Source: Ogataea parapolymorpha DL-1 (Eukaryota > Ascomycota > Pichiomycetes > Pichiales > Pichiaceae). From it: a stretch of DNA of 64,000 nt. The notes beneath the pieces were generated by a model. The model saw only the letters and a list, made by a program, of their open reading frames with translations. It made no database searches and was not told where the DNA came from. This document shows, piece by piece, positions 27,181 through 37,206 of the stretch. Location of the stretch: contig NC_027864.1 in NCBI RefSeq assembly GCF_000187245.1, forward strand, positions 1-64,000, written 5' to 3'. How positions within the stretch are numbered: position 1 is the first letter of the stretch; every line of letters begins with the position of its first letter. The translations under genes were made by a program, and so were the position numbers.

Positions 27181-29712
27181 ATGGCTGATCCAGAATATAA
27201 GGAAAAGGACGGTTTGTCAGAAAAGACAGCTTTCTTGGACAACTCCCAGTACAAGCATGCGCTTTATGCCAAGCTTGGACACGCAGATGTCATGAGTGAG
27301 GATGCGTCCTTGCCGGATGTCGAGTATCTTTATGAAAAAGCCACCGAAATGTCGACCGACGACGGTCTCAAGATTCTGACCCATGTCCTCGACGACCACG
27401 AAGGTGATCCCAACTTTCCTGAAGAAGACTATGAGGAGATTGAAAAACTTGTTAAGGGATACGACGAGTCACTTGGAGTGTCCTACCAAGACTGGGATTT
27501 CCAAGTGCGGTTGCATGCCACCTTGAACGAGCATCATTCTCCGTATCCCGAAGTCCGTGCTGTCACGTCTCCAACAGATGACCCAGAAATTCCTTGTGAG
27601 ACCATTCGTGCCTATTTTTTAGGCTTCTTGTGGTGTATCGTGGGCACCGGTGTCAACGAGATCTTTTCTCGTAGACAGCCATCGCTCTACATCTCGTCAT
27701 CTGTGTGTCAAATGCTGATGTATCCCAGCGGGCTTGTGTTGCAGAGAATCTTGCCAGACTGGGGAGTTACAATTTTTGGTACTAGACACTCACTGAACCC
27801 TGGACCTTGGACTTATAAGGAACAGATGTTTGCTACGGTGATGTTTGATATTGCGATTGGCGGTATGTATGTTGGTTCCAACTTTTATGTCGAAAAGCTT
27901 GACATATTTTATGGCAATAAGTGGATCACAATCGGTTACCAAATTTTGATTTCTCTTGCTACCCAGCTATTTGGTTTCGGCTTTGCAGGAGTTTTGAGAA
28001 AAATAGTGATTTACCCAGTCAGAGCAGTCTGGCCGACTATTCTGCCCACTCTCGCATTGAATCATGCTTTGCTGAAGAAAGACAAGAAGGAAAAAATCAA
28101 CGGTTGGGTCATCACTCGTTACAAATTCTTTTTCATTGTCTTTATTTGTTCCTTCCTTTACATGTGGGTTCCAGATTACTTGTTCCAGGCCCTTTCCTAC
28201 TTCAACTGGATGACTTGGATCAAGCCAGACAATTTCAACCTTGCTGTCGTCACCGGTTCGATGCTGGGGCTTGGCCTGAACCCAATTGCGTCCTTCGATT
28301 GGAATATCGTGGGCTACTGGCTGCCACTCGCTTTCCCTTTTTACACCTACATGAACATGATGATTGGCATGTTTATTGGCTTTTTCGTTATTTTGGGACT
28401 CTACTACAGCAACTACAAGTGGACAGCATACTTGCCAATCAACGATAACAACATTTACACAAATACTGGAGAACTCTATGACGTTGATAGTGTTCTCACA
28501 AATGGAAGACTCGACGAATCGAAATACAAATCGTATGGTCCACCATATCTTTCCGCTGGAATGTTGGTTAGTTGGGGAGCTAATTGTGCACTGTATACAT
28601 TTCTCATCCCGTATGTTTTAATTTCTGAGAGCAAGACATTGATCCAATCGTCCAAAGCTATCTGGAACGACATTAGGACAAACACAAACACTGTCCTGAA
28701 GGACCCACACTCTAGAATGATGGCCAAGTACAAAGAAGTGCCACAATGGCTTTTCATTGTTGTCATGCTTATGGCATTGGTGTTTGCGATTGTCTGTGTC
28801 AAAGTTTATCCTGCCAACACCCCTGTTTGGGGAATCTTCCTTGTCTTGGCTATCAATTTGGTCTTTGTCGTTCCTTTAAACGTTATTTACGCAGTCACGG
28901 GTTATTATTTCACCTTACAAGTTTTCGTTGAGCTCATCGTGGGATACGCTATTCCCGGGAACGGCGATGCCTTAATGTTTTTACAGGCTCTGGGTTTCAA
29001 TATCACGGGTCAGGCACAGCAGTATCTTTACGATCAAAAAATTGCGCACTATGCCAAAGTTCCGCCAAGAGCAGTTTTCCGTGGCCAATTCATGGGGACT
29101 ATTTTCCAAATTATTATTTCGTTGGTGGTCATTAATTGGGAGATTAACCACGTCAAAGACATCTGTTCTCCAGACCAGTCAAACAACTTTACTTGTCCGA
29201 GTGAAACGTCTTATTATTCCTCGTCCGTGTTCTGGGGTGTGATCGGACCGAAAAGAGTGTTCAACAAAATGTACCCTGTGCTTCCATGGTGCTTCCTAAT
29301 CGGATTTTTATTAGCTCTTATCTGCCTAGCTATCAGGAAATACTACCGCAGACAAACTAAGTGGTTTGAGCCAGCTGTTATTATTGGAGGATTCCTCAAT
29401 TATGCTCCATATAACTTGAGCTACTTCCTTCCTGGCTTGTACGTGTGTTTTGCATTCAACCACTATATCAAAAAACGTTATTCCGGCTGGTGGGAAAAAT
29501 ATAATTATATTCTAGCTTCTGCGCTGGACGCTGGTGTTGCCTTTGGAGGCATCATTATCTTTTTCGCAGTTCAGTATCACGAAAAGGACATTAATTGGTG
29601 GGGAAATTTGGTTTCCTACTCTGGAACAGACGCGAGTATGGGACAAACATCTTTAAAAGATCCCTCTACTGCCCCTGATGGGTACTTCGGTCTACGTGAA
29701 CAAGACTTTTAG
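27181..29712 (+). CDS. Oligopeptide transporter, OPT family
   Basis: An 843-residue proton-coupled transporter of the OPT family, which moves tetra- and pentapeptides or glutathione across the plasma membrane. A hydrophilic N-terminus of about 130 residues leads to DPEIPCETIRAYFLG and the first membrane segment. The family motif NPGPWTYKEQ starts at Asn206 and the second motif KVPPR starts at Lys626; about 14-16 membrane segments are visible. FGFAGVLRKIVIYP and GYYFTLQVFVE are conserved OPT segments. It is one of the three largest proteins of the left half. A GATAAG site in the promoter suggests nitrogen regulation. Substrate specificity among OPT members cannot be told from this. Confidence 0.9.
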   Translation: MADPEYKEKDGLSEKTAFLDNSQYKHALYAKLGHADVMSEDASLPDVEYLYEKATEMSTDDGLKILTHVLDDHEGDPNFPEEDYEEIEKLVKGYDESLGVSYQDWDFQVRLHATLNEHHSPYPEVRAVTSPTDDPEIPCETIRAYFLGFLWCIVGTGVNEIFSRRQPSLYISSSVCQMLMYPSGLVLQRILPDWGVTIFGTRHSLNPGPWTYKEQMFATVMFDIAIGGMYVGSNFYVEKLDIFYGNKWITIGYQILISLATQLFGFGFAGVLRKIVIYPVRAVWPTILPTLALNHALLKKDKKEKINGWVITRYKFFFIVFICSFLYMWVPDYLFQALSYFNWMTWIKPDNFNLAVVTGSMLGLGLNPIASFDWNIVGYWLPLAFPFYTYMNMMIGMFIGFFVILGLYYSNYKWTAYLPINDNNIYTNTGELYDVDSVLTNGRLDESKYKSYGPPYLSAGMLVSWGANCALYTFLIPYVLISESKTLIQSSKAIWNDIRTNTNTVLKDPHSRMMAKYKEVPQWLFIVVMLMALVFAIVCVKVYPANTPVWGIFLVLAINLVFVVPLNVIYAVTGYYFTLQVFVELIVGYAIPGNGDALMFLQALGFNITGQAQQYLYDQKIAHYAKVPPRAVFRGQFMGTIFQIIISLVVINWEINHVKDICSPDQSNNFTCPSETSYYSSSVFWGVIGPKRVFNKMYPVLPWCFLIGFLLALICLAIRKYYRRQTKWFEPAVIIGGFLNYAPYNLSYFLPGLYVCFAFNHYIKKRYSGWWEKYNYILASALDAGVAFGGIIIFFAVQYHEKDINWWGNLVSYSGTDASMGQTSLKDPSTAPDGYFGLREQDF

Positions 29713-29756
29713 CAAAACTTAAATTAAAGTGGACATTAATCGGTAAAGTTTTATAT

Positions 29757-31607
29757 CTAAACTTCAGTTTCCTTTGCGGCAATTGCTTCTTTCTCTTTTT
29801 TCTCGGCAGCGAATCCATATTTAGACTTCTCTCTAAGAGGAGGACCCCACTTGGTGAACAACCATGGAACTGGGGCCAAGGCAAGCGCGATGAATGCAAA
29901 AACAGAGACACCCCAGTAAATGTGGAGGTTTTCCATCATCTGGACCGTGAACAGTGGGAAAACCGATGACACGATATATCTCAGGAAATTGTTGGCAGCC
30001 AAGGCCGATGCGACAGAAAGTGGAGGGTATGACATGCTGAAATAGGTCAGGATCGAGAAGAAAATCAAAATCAGGGAAAATCCAAATGGCACACCGGCAG
30101 CAATTGGAGCCATCCAGTGAACAGAGTGCCTTCCTGTCCATGCGAGCCAGAACAAAGCTGGAGGCATTGCCACTGCTCCCAATTTACATGGCAGAAGTCT
30201 AGACTCTGGTGATGGTGGTAAATTGTTGCCGTTTTTGTCTCTGAGGCCGATGTAACCATCTGGGTAGCGTCTGAAGAAGATCCTCTTGTCAATGTAAACA
30301 TAAGTGGCGGCACCAATGAGGATACCCAGACCAACACCTAAAAATGGGAGACCAGAGATGCCAAGCGACATGCCGTACTGTCCTCTGAAAATGACTGGGA
30401 AAGCTTCGAAGAAGCCGAAAAGCACAGCGAAGATAAAAGCAGTGTAGATGGAAAACACCAGCACAATTGGCTCCACAACCAGCATTTCCATTGGTTTCAG
30501 CAATGTGATGAAAACTAAAATCATGAGGAATTGGGCAAGCGGCATGGTCTTCTTGCGCTTGAGGTTTCTCTTCTTGATTCTCTTTCTCATGATGATAGGT
30601 CTATATGTTTCTGGAGCCAGAAAGAGAGGAATGAAAACTGCAGCAGCAAAGAACAGATCGACCCACATAGTCCATCTGAGGCCACCAACTTTGTTGATAT
30701 CAGTAGAGACTTTGTTCTCAGCAACAAAGCCACCAATGATAGGACCGACCACTGGACCGCACAATGGGGCCATACAGAACAATGTCATAGCAATTCCAAG
30801 TTCGTGGGGTTTCCAAATATCTGTGACAGTACCTCCACCAATCGCGAGAGCAGCAGAGGCAGTGAAACCAGCGAAGAACCGGAGAACCAAAACCTGGCCA
30901 ATGTTTTTGGAAAGACCGACACCCATGATGAAAAGCATACTGATTGGAAGAGTCGAACAGTAAATAATCTTACGGCCAAACACCTCGGACAATGGCGCGG
31001 CTATAGCTGGACCAAAGGCCAAACCGACCAAATAAAGCGTCAAACCTGCGAGACCCAGAGTTTGCGAAATGCCCCATTTGGCCATCATTTCTGGCACAGC
31101 GTCCACATAGATGGAGGATCCAAGTGTGATCACAAGACACAGGAATGCGATGGTCATAGTGACTGCCCATTTTTTCCAGCTTGGCCAGTTAAAAGGATTT
31201 TCAGGATCATCAGGCCCATCCCAAGGCATAGTACGAGGATCGTAGCCTTCGTCCTCTTCGGTGGTGCTTTTTTCCGCGCTAGTAGATTCTTCTTGACTGC
31301 GGTGTAACACTCTGCTCGAAAAACGTGACAAATTCGTGGCCACTCTGCTTATCTCTCTGTCCAGTTCAGCTTCATAGTCATCATTAATCTCTTCTTTATG
31401 GAGAGTATTTTGCTGCGAGGCTGTATCATTAACATACTGATCCACTTCCTCTTGAACTGTGTCCTCTTGTTCTGCAGTGGTATTTGGGATTGCAGAAACC
31501 TCCGCATCGTAATTCGCAGAATATCTTTGGCTCTCATTCAAAGATTCAGCCGCAGACTCATATTTATCCTCGGTCAGGCCAGATGCCAGTGATTGTGAAG
31601 ATGCCAT
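29757..31607 (-). CDS. MFS multidrug/polyamine exporter, DHA1 family
   Basis: A 616-residue drug:H+ antiporter of the DHA1 family (Tpo1/Flu1-like). A long acidic N-terminus of about 125 residues ends in WDGPDDPENPFNWPSWKKW, the diagnostic pre-TM1 motif of this family. Twelve membrane segments follow, with LYLVGLAFGPAIAAPLSEVFGRK (motif A region) and GAPLCGPVVGPIIGGF-like motif C in APLCGPVVGPIIGGFV. A basic loop (RKRIKKRNLKRKKT) is the central cytosolic linker. It is expected to export polyamines, weak acids or drugs at the plasma membrane. It is divergent from SEC14, about 500 bp apart. Confidence 0.88.
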   Translation of the reverse strand: MASSQSLASGLTEDKYESAAESLNESQRYSANYDAEVSAIPNTTAEQEDTVQEEVDQYVNDTASQQNTLHKEEINDDYEAELDREISRVATNLSRFSSRVLHRSQEESTSAEKSTTEEDEGYDPRTMPWDGPDDPENPFNWPSWKKWAVTMTIAFLCLVITLGSSIYVDAVPEMMAKWGISQTLGLAGLTLYLVGLAFGPAIAAPLSEVFGRKIIYCSTLPISMLFIMGVGLSKNIGQVLVLRFFAGFTASAALAIGGGTVTDIWKPHELGIAMTLFCMAPLCGPVVGPIIGGFVAENKVSTDINKVGGLRWTMWVDLFFAAAVFIPLFLAPETYRPIIMRKRIKKRNLKRKKTMPLAQFLMILVFITLLKPMEMLVVEPIVLVFSIYTAFIFAVLFGFFEAFPVIFRGQYGMSLGISGLPFLGVGLGILIGAATYVYIDKRIFFRRYPDGYIGLRDKNGNNLPPSPESRLLPCKLGAVAMPPALFWLAWTGRHSVHWMAPIAAGVPFGFSLILIFFSILTYFSMSYPPLSVASALAANNFLRYIVSSVFPLFTVQMMENLHIYWGVSVFAFIALALAPVPWLFTKWGPPLREKSKYGFAAEKKEKEAIAAKETEV

Positions 31608-32112
31608 CCTTTAACTTGAAGATCACGATTAATCAGAGGAGCTATAATATGAGTATTTCCTGCAAGAAAGTTTGTCAGTACTCGGTAGCTATTTGTACTC
31701 AGGAAAATAATCGAAAAAAAACCTCATACCGAGCACATGCCGAACTATAAAAATAACAATAAGGTTACTCTTGCAGCCAGTTCCGGCCAAAATTAGGCTG
31801 GCAACCTGCAACACCATTGGAGTTTAGCTTGCAGGAACATCAACGTGGCGCATTTGCTTGGCAATCTCTACTTTTAGCCGTCGATAACTGATTATTCACC
31901 TCTTGAGTTTTTTTCACATGCAACAGTTTCCAGACGTAATAGAGTTGCTTCTTCGTTGGCTTACCTAAGCAGCAAAACGTTTGTTTTTTTTTTCCAAACC
32001 TTGGCACCAGGTGGCCGCGCCTTCGTCTAGTTACCCTACTTGTAATGTTTATAGCAAATTACTTACCTGTACTTTACATTGTGCCAAACAAATAGTTCCC
32101 ATAGTGATTAGG
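31608..32112. promoter_or_regulatory. Divergent promoter between the DHA1 exporter and SEC14
   Basis: About 505 bp with no supported gene. A TATAAAAAT element occurs at about 31747-31755. The last 130 bp before the SEC14 ATG are open in the SEC14 frame but begin with a non-ATG codon and show no conservation, so they are treated as leader. Confidence 0.45.
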
Positions 32113-33024
32113 ATGGTTTCAGACGAGGAAATATTGGCAAGCCTTCCTGATAAGGTGGCAGAGCCTCCACTTGGCCAGACAGGATTCCCTGGTTACCTGA
32201 CTGACAGTGAGAAATCGGCTGTTGAACAGCTCAGAACTCTACTAGAGGCTGAGGGTTACACGCTTAGACTCGATGAGCCAAGTTTGCTCAGATTTTTGAG
32301 AGCCAGAAAGTTTGATGTGATGAAGGCCAAGGAGATGTTTATCAATTGCGAGAAATGGAGAAAGGAGTTTGGAACAGATACCATATTGGAGGATTTCAAG
32401 TACGAGGAAAAGCCATTGGTTGCCAAGTATTATCCACAATACTACCACAAGACCGACAAGGATGGAAGGCCGCTTTACATTGAAGAGCTAGGGTCTGTGA
32501 ACCTCACTGAAATGTACAAAATTACCACTCAAGAACGCATGTTGAAAAACCTTGTTTGGGAATACGAGTCGTTTGTCAGATATAGACTGCCTGCATGCTC
32601 TAGAAAAGCTGGTGTTCTGGTTGAAACATCGTGCACAATTTTGGATCTGAAAGGAATATCGATCTCTGCCGCATCCCAAGTGCTTTCATATGTGAGAGAA
32701 GCATCCAAGATTGGTCAGGATTACTACCCAGAAAGAATGGGTAAGTTCTATCTGATCAACTCTCCATTTGGATTCTCCACGGTGTTCAAGCTCTTCAAGC
32801 CATTTTTGGATCCAGTTACTGTTTCCAAGATTTTCATCTTGGGTGCCAGCTACCAGAAAGAGTTACTCAAACAGATCCCTGAGGAAAACCTGCCGGTTAA
32901 ATTCGGAGGAAAAAGTGAAGTCAGCGAGGCTGAGGGTGGATTACTGTTGTCTGACGTTGGACCATGGAGAGAACCTGAATACATTGGCCCCGAAGGTGAG
33001 GCACCAAGAGCATTCAAGGTTTGA
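32113..33024 (+). CDS. SEC14: Phosphatidylinositol/phosphatidylcholine transfer protein
   Basis: A 303-residue CRAL-TRIO protein, nearly the same length as S. cerevisiae Sec14 and very similar along its whole length. It binds and exchanges PI and PC and maintains the lipid environment for Golgi export. The N-terminal CRAL-TRIO-N helix region has [12 protein letters not shown], the lipid pocket region has [18 protein letters not shown] and [10 protein letters not shown], and the gate region reads [33 protein letters not shown]. The C-terminus is [10 protein letters not shown]. The ATG at 32113 was chosen by homology. CTG codons encode conserved Leu159 and Leu179, supporting the standard code. 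Confidence 0.96.
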   Translation: MVSDEEILASLPDKVAEPPLGQTGFPGYLTDSEKSAVEQLRTLLEAEGYTLRLDEPSLLRFLRARKFDVMKAKEMFINCEKWRKEFGTDTILEDFKYEEKPLVAKYYPQYYHKTDKDGRPLYIEELGSVNLTEMYKITTQERMLKNLVWEYESFVRYRLPACSRKAGVLVETSCTILDLKGISISAASQVLSYVREASKIGQDYYPERMGKFYLINSPFGFSTVFKLFKPFLDPVTVSKIFILGASYQKELLKQIPEENLPVKFGGKSEVSEAEGGLLLSDVGPWREPEYIGPEGEAPRAFKV

Positions 33025-33244
33025 TAGTCAATGCGTAATGTCGTACCTCAGAAGTCATATATACTGCGTAATAGTCATCTATCAGCGCCGTAGCAGCAAA
33101 ATATCAATTATTTGTACAAAATACTCTCCTAACTCTATTTCCGCTTTAGGAAAGCTTTTTGTATGCGACCTTCCAGTATTTTTCGCATTTAAGCTTTTTC
33201 AAAATTGAGATCGCCAAGGGTGGATATATACTGGCTGCAATTTA

Positions 33245-36094
33245 ATGGCAAAAAGTGAGCTGAAGGACTACATGCTCCGCAATGGGGGCTCTGTAGCACT
33301 GGACTGCGTCAAGTGGTCCTATAAGTTTGAGAATTTCCATGGTGACTCGCAGGGATGGAGTGAGGCCTCGCTGGAGATAACACCAAAGGGTGAACTGATA
33401 ATGGATGGGGATGCGGTGATGATTCCTAGTCTTCAAAAATGCGAGGTCCAGCTATTTCCAGAGTTGCGGGTGTTAAAAGTGAAAAGCTTGGATCTGAAAA
33501 CTGTGTTCATCAGAACGCAACAGTCTGAATTCGAACCTTTGCTTGCATGCCTTATGGTATGGCAGAATTTGAAACCACAAGGATACTACAACAAGTACTC
33601 ATTTAATAAGTCTATTGTCCACAACGAGAACCTTCGGACCAATGACTTGCTGGTCTGTAGATTTCGTATTTACGGACCAGCTCCTAATTACAAGAAAGTC
33701 CAGCTCAATGAATTGCCAAAAACTCCATTGTATCCTTCTGAAGACAAACAAACGGAAGGATGGTTTACAGCCATGGGATATTTGAAGCGTGATGGCATTC
33801 TGGATTTGTTGTGCGAGAGCGATGGTACGTTATTGTACTCTGTTGATATTACAAAGTTGTACTCCTCTGAAATCAGGCCTGTCCATCATTCGGTGTTCCA
33901 GCAGCCAAATATCCTTTTTGTTGGACAAATAAACGAGCTTCGTCGAAACCATAGGTATGCGAACGAAATTGATAGCGAGGACGATGCTCCGTTTATCCTG
34001 AAGAACGGTAAGTCTTTTTCGAATATCCACAGAATTCTTATTCAGTTTGATTTGGGCATAGATCTGAGAGACTGGATTGTGGCGCTCAAAACATTTACCA
34101 AGCTCGAGTACATTGGAAACAGACTCACCAAGGACAGAATGAGGTTAGTCAAAAACTACAAGCTGGAGGTTGTTGAAGCCAGATTCAACAATCTCTCCCT
34201 GAACGAGAATCTTCATCTTTATGTTGAGCTGCATATGTGGGGAGGGCCATGGTACAGAACTGCTATTGTCAAGAACTCGAATCAGAATCCATTCTGGAAG
34301 GAATTGTTTGACCTGGACCTTCCTCCGTCTGCAGAGTTTTTCAAGCTCGTCTTAAAGTCATCCAATAACAGTTCAGTTTACAATCTGATGGAGGAAGATC
34401 CAGTGATTGCCGGAGCATTCGTGACACCTGACTTCATGACTGAACCACAAATGATGAAGAAGCTGCCGCTTTACGGCGAACAAAGCCATGAGATTGGATC
34501 CGTCACTATCAATTTGAGTCTTCGTGAGATCCATATCATGTCATACAAGAATTATAGAATGTTTGAGGGAATGATGAAAGGTATTGACGTGCGCGACCTT
34601 CTAAGATTTGTCACCCCATTGATAGAGCCTCAGAACGTGGACGACTTATCGCAAATGCTACTGGATATTTACCAAAGCGCTAATATGGAACACGAATATT
34701 TTGAGCAATTGATGTCGTTTGAGCTGGAAAGTCTCAAAAATTCCGGATCAAAACGAAATTCAACCTCACTCACTAATAATCTCAATACTCTATTCCGCGG
34801 AAGATCGCTCCTCTCAACTTCGTTAGAGAAGTATCAGATTAGAATCGGTCAGGAATACCTTGAAAAGTTGCTGGGAGAATTCATAGCCCAGATCTGCGCC
34901 GAAAATCTTATTTGCGATCCAAACCCAAAGACTTATCCAAATACCCATGAAGAACACTACCAAAACCTTTTGAACTACGTGGAGGAGCTATGGAACAGAA
35001 TCTACACCACTTCTAATGATCTTCCTGAAGAACTCAAACGGGAGTGGGGTCGTTTGAGAAGCAAGGTCGAGCATTCAGTGGATCCAAACGATACAGAGAC
35101 TCCCCTGAATGCTTTATGCTCGTTTATTTTCCTTCGGTTCTTGTGCCCGGCAATTTTGAATCCAAAGTTGTTCAACTTGTCAAAGAACCATCAACGGGGT
35201 AGAGTTTCCAAGACTCTAACGTTAATTGCAAAAGTCCTTATGACGCTTGCAAACAGGTCACAGTTTGCTCCACACAAAGACCCAGAACTTCTTCGCCTAA
35301 ATGAGGACTTCTTTGACAAACGAAATGATGAGCTGCGCTTGTACTGTGACCGAATAAGCGGGCGCAAAATGGACTTCACCGAGAAGAAACTCGAAATGAC
35401 TAATGCCATAGGAAAACCCTCGCTGACTGCTTCTGAGGAAATTTTGAGTGAACTTCCGTCCAGGTCATATCTGATTGACAAGTACCTAAGACTTGCTGAG
35501 TTTGCCTCGCTTCTCGACTCAAAGAATTCGGAGAACATAGTTTCAAAGGAGTCCAAAAGGAAGTCCGTCTTGAGCGAGCTGAAGCTAGAACTGCTGGGGT
35601 TGGACGACACAGACTTCGGATCGAGAGACTTCATCAAGACGTTGTTGGAAGATGGAGATGATGAGCTCAACCAGCTGATATTGGAGAAACAAAGCATCAA
35701 CCTGGAAGATCTAAAGCGCCAGGCTTCAGTCGTGGTAGCTAAAACCAAAGCTATGGAGCAAGCCATCTCTGAAACAGAACTTCCATCTGATTTTACAACG
35801 GACACGTTTATGGAATTTGTGAACTCCATCCTTAAGGCCGCAAGAGTTGATCGGGATCACTGTGTCGTGTACGATCTGATAGGCAATGATAATGGTAGCC
35901 TGGAATCATATCTCAAATACCAGAGACACTCTGCAGACAGTCCTTGCTTGAAGTCGAAACACTTGAAAGAGCAAGTCAGCAAGTCTGGCAGCGTCCAATC
36001 AGTTTCCACGCTCCGCAATAGCATATCGTCCGCAAGTCTGTCATCGCCAAAGAGCACCTTTAAAAAGCTTTTCAAACGCAGGTCTATAACTTGA
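33245..36094 (+). CDS. BUD2: Ras-family GTPase-activating protein for Rsr1 (Bud2)
   Basis: A 949-residue GAP related to Bud2/Cla2, which activates GTP hydrolysis of the Rsr1/Bud1 GTPase at the bud site. A unique N-terminal region is followed by a C2 domain around residues 310-430 (AIVKNSNQNPFWKELFDLDLP). The RasGAP domain follows, with Arg518 in TLFRGRSLLS as the likely arginine finger and FLRFLCPAILNPKLF around residue 630, the RasGAP signature. The serine-rich basic C-terminus (SPKSTFKKLFKRRS) may bind membrane. S. cerevisiae Bud2 is a little longer (1104). It is in the same direction as SEC14 and COX14. Confidence 0.9.
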   Translation: MAKSELKDYMLRNGGSVALDCVKWSYKFENFHGDSQGWSEASLEITPKGELIMDGDAVMIPSLQKCEVQLFPELRVLKVKSLDLKTVFIRTQQSEFEPLLACLMVWQNLKPQGYYNKYSFNKSIVHNENLRTNDLLVCRFRIYGPAPNYKKVQLNELPKTPLYPSEDKQTEGWFTAMGYLKRDGILDLLCESDGTLLYSVDITKLYSSEIRPVHHSVFQQPNILFVGQINELRRNHRYANEIDSEDDAPFILKNGKSFSNIHRILIQFDLGIDLRDWIVALKTFTKLEYIGNRLTKDRMRLVKNYKLEVVEARFNNLSLNENLHLYVELHMWGGPWYRTAIVKNSNQNPFWKELFDLDLPPSAEFFKLVLKSSNNSSVYNLMEEDPVIAGAFVTPDFMTEPQMMKKLPLYGEQSHEIGSVTINLSLREIHIMSYKNYRMFEGMMKGIDVRDLLRFVTPLIEPQNVDDLSQMLLDIYQSANMEHEYFEQLMSFELESLKNSGSKRNSTSLTNNLNTLFRGRSLLSTSLEKYQIRIGQEYLEKLLGEFIAQICAENLICDPNPKTYPNTHEEHYQNLLNYVEELWNRIYTTSNDLPEELKREWGRLRSKVEHSVDPNDTETPLNALCSFIFLRFLCPAILNPKLFNLSKNHQRGRVSKTLTLIAKVLMTLANRSQFAPHKDPELLRLNEDFFDKRNDELRLYCDRISGRKMDFTEKKLEMTNAIGKPSLTASEEILSELPSRSYLIDKYLRLAEFASLLDSKNSENIVSKESKRKSVLSELKLELLGLDDTDFGSRDFIKTLLEDGDDELNQLILEKQSINLEDLKRQASVVVAKTKAMEQAISETELPSDFTTDTFMEFVNSILKAARVDRDHCVVYDLIGNDNGSLESYLKYQRHSADSPCLKSKHLKEQVSKSGSVQSVSTLRNSISSASLSSPKSTFKKLFKRRSIT

Positions 36095-36166
36095 TTTAAT
36101 AGATACACGCTCGTAACCCGAATTTTTTCGTTCATCAAAATAAATTCAATTTTATTGCACACTATC

Positions 36167-36364
36167 ATGTCTAAGGCTTATCCGTGGTATACTAGAGTCA
36201 CTGACGTGGCGCACCGCATCACTGTTTTGGGACTTGTTGGGTTGTCGCTCTACATGAGCGCTAATGTCGGTTACACGTTATATTTGACAGGCAAAGAAAA
36301 CGAGAGAAGACTCGCCTTACAAAAGGAATTGCAGGCCAAACAGGCCGAACAGGATCAGCAATAA
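36167..36364 (+). CDS. COX14: Cytochrome c oxidase assembly protein Cox14
   Basis: A 65-residue inner mitochondrial membrane protein. [20 protein letters not shown] and the single membrane segment (residues about 17-40, ending in GYTLYLTGK) match yeast Cox14 closely in sequence and size (70 residues). Cox14 binds newly made Cox1 with Mss51 and Coa3 and so couples Cox1 translation to complex IV assembly. The charged C-terminus is glutamine- and lysine-rich. The ATG at 36167 was chosen; a 4-codon longer frame starts with TTG. Confidence 0.92.
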   Translation: MSKAYPWYTRVTDVAHRITVLGLVGLSLYMSANVGYTLYLTGKENERRLALQKELQAKQAEQDQQ

Positions 36365-36397
36365 TGTACATAGTTTTGGGAATACCATACAAAGCGG

Positions 36398-37078
36398 TCA
36401 AGGCTTTGCGCTTTTAATCTTGCTTCTTTTAGCGCTTTTCTCCCCGGACACAGACTTTCGTTTCTTTCGGGCTTTGAGCGAGTGGTGTAGCCCCTCTGTC
36501 TCGAGCAACTTCATCCGTTTTTCCAGAACACGTAATTCATCCTCGTCTGGTTCTATTTCGATCACGTCGCGACTAAAAAACTCGGTATTGCAAATTGGAC
36601 ATCGTGTTGTAGCGTATTCTCCAGGCTTTGTAGAAGATAGAAGAGAAAGCAAATTATTCTTTAGCATCACACATCCACAGGGTACCACATATGCAAACTT
36701 GGGCAGTACATTGGACATGATGTCGTACTCTGAAGAAGTAAGTTCGCATTTCAATTTATTTTCATCCAGTTTGATATTGAGCTCCACGACGTCTTTGAGG
36801 GACGTAATATGGCCAAGCTTCTCATTCTTGAGATACTCCTTATTGAGAAGAAATTCAAGAAGCGTGTCCTTGTTAAATAGCTGGCCTCTGTAGTCTGAAA
36901 CAACAGGACGGTTTAGTTTTTCATTGGATAAGGCGCAAACAGCAAAGGCGTTAAATGGTTTGCCTTTTTCCTTCGCTTTGTCCGAAGCATAGAAGTTCAC
37001 AATAAGCTTCCTGGACGGAATGGAGCCTCCATCGTTCTAGCTGTTAGTAAGCAGCCGAATTGCCATACATACCCCCAT
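36398..37078 (-). CDS. RTF2: Rtf2-family protein (spliced: exons 37078-37073 and 37036-36398)
   Basis: A 214-residue protein of the Rtf2 family, which in fission yeast acts at a replication fork barrier and in other eukaryotes is linked to replication-fork regulation and intron splicing. A 2-codon first exon joined across a 36-nt intron gives MGNDGGSIP, the highly conserved Rtf2 N-terminus. The body has CALSNEKLNRPVVSDYRGQL and LFNKDTLLEFLL, then a zinc-binding-like part with VVPCGCVM and CPICNTEF, reminiscent of U-box/RING folds. The lysine-rich C-terminus is probably a nuclear signal. It is tail-to-tail with COX14 (33 bp). From memory, S. cerevisiae lacks a clear orthologue. Confidence 0.9.
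37037..37072 (-). other. 36-nt intron in RTF2
   Basis: The intron begins with GTATGT at 37072, has a perfect TACTAAC branch sequence, and ends in CTAG at 37037. The branch adenosine lies only 7 nt from the 3' splice site. It is in phase 0, between codons 2 and 3. An earlier AG (AACAG) would give 32 nt but the wrong frame. Confidence 0.9.
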
Positions 37079-37206
37079 TTTTCGTGATTTGAATTTTAGA
37101 AGTAATTATGCATCATAAATATTCGTTTCTATTATAAATCCTAAGTATAAAATATGGCTCTCTAAAATGAGGACCAGCCTGACGAGCCTGCCGGGCATAT
37201 ATCTAA

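Noticed and set aside
30531..31307. 258-codon frame antisense to the DHA1 exporter
   Set aside because: It is the reverse shadow of a well supported MFS gene; its composition is low-complexity and no domain is seen.
32113..32160. Intron near the SEC14 start as in S. cerevisiae
   Set aside because: The frame is continuous from an ATG that matches family length; no donor or branch sequence is needed.
35191..35829. 212-codon serine-rich frame antisense to BUD2
   Set aside because: Mirror of the leucine/glutamate-rich BUD2 C-terminal part; no independent support.
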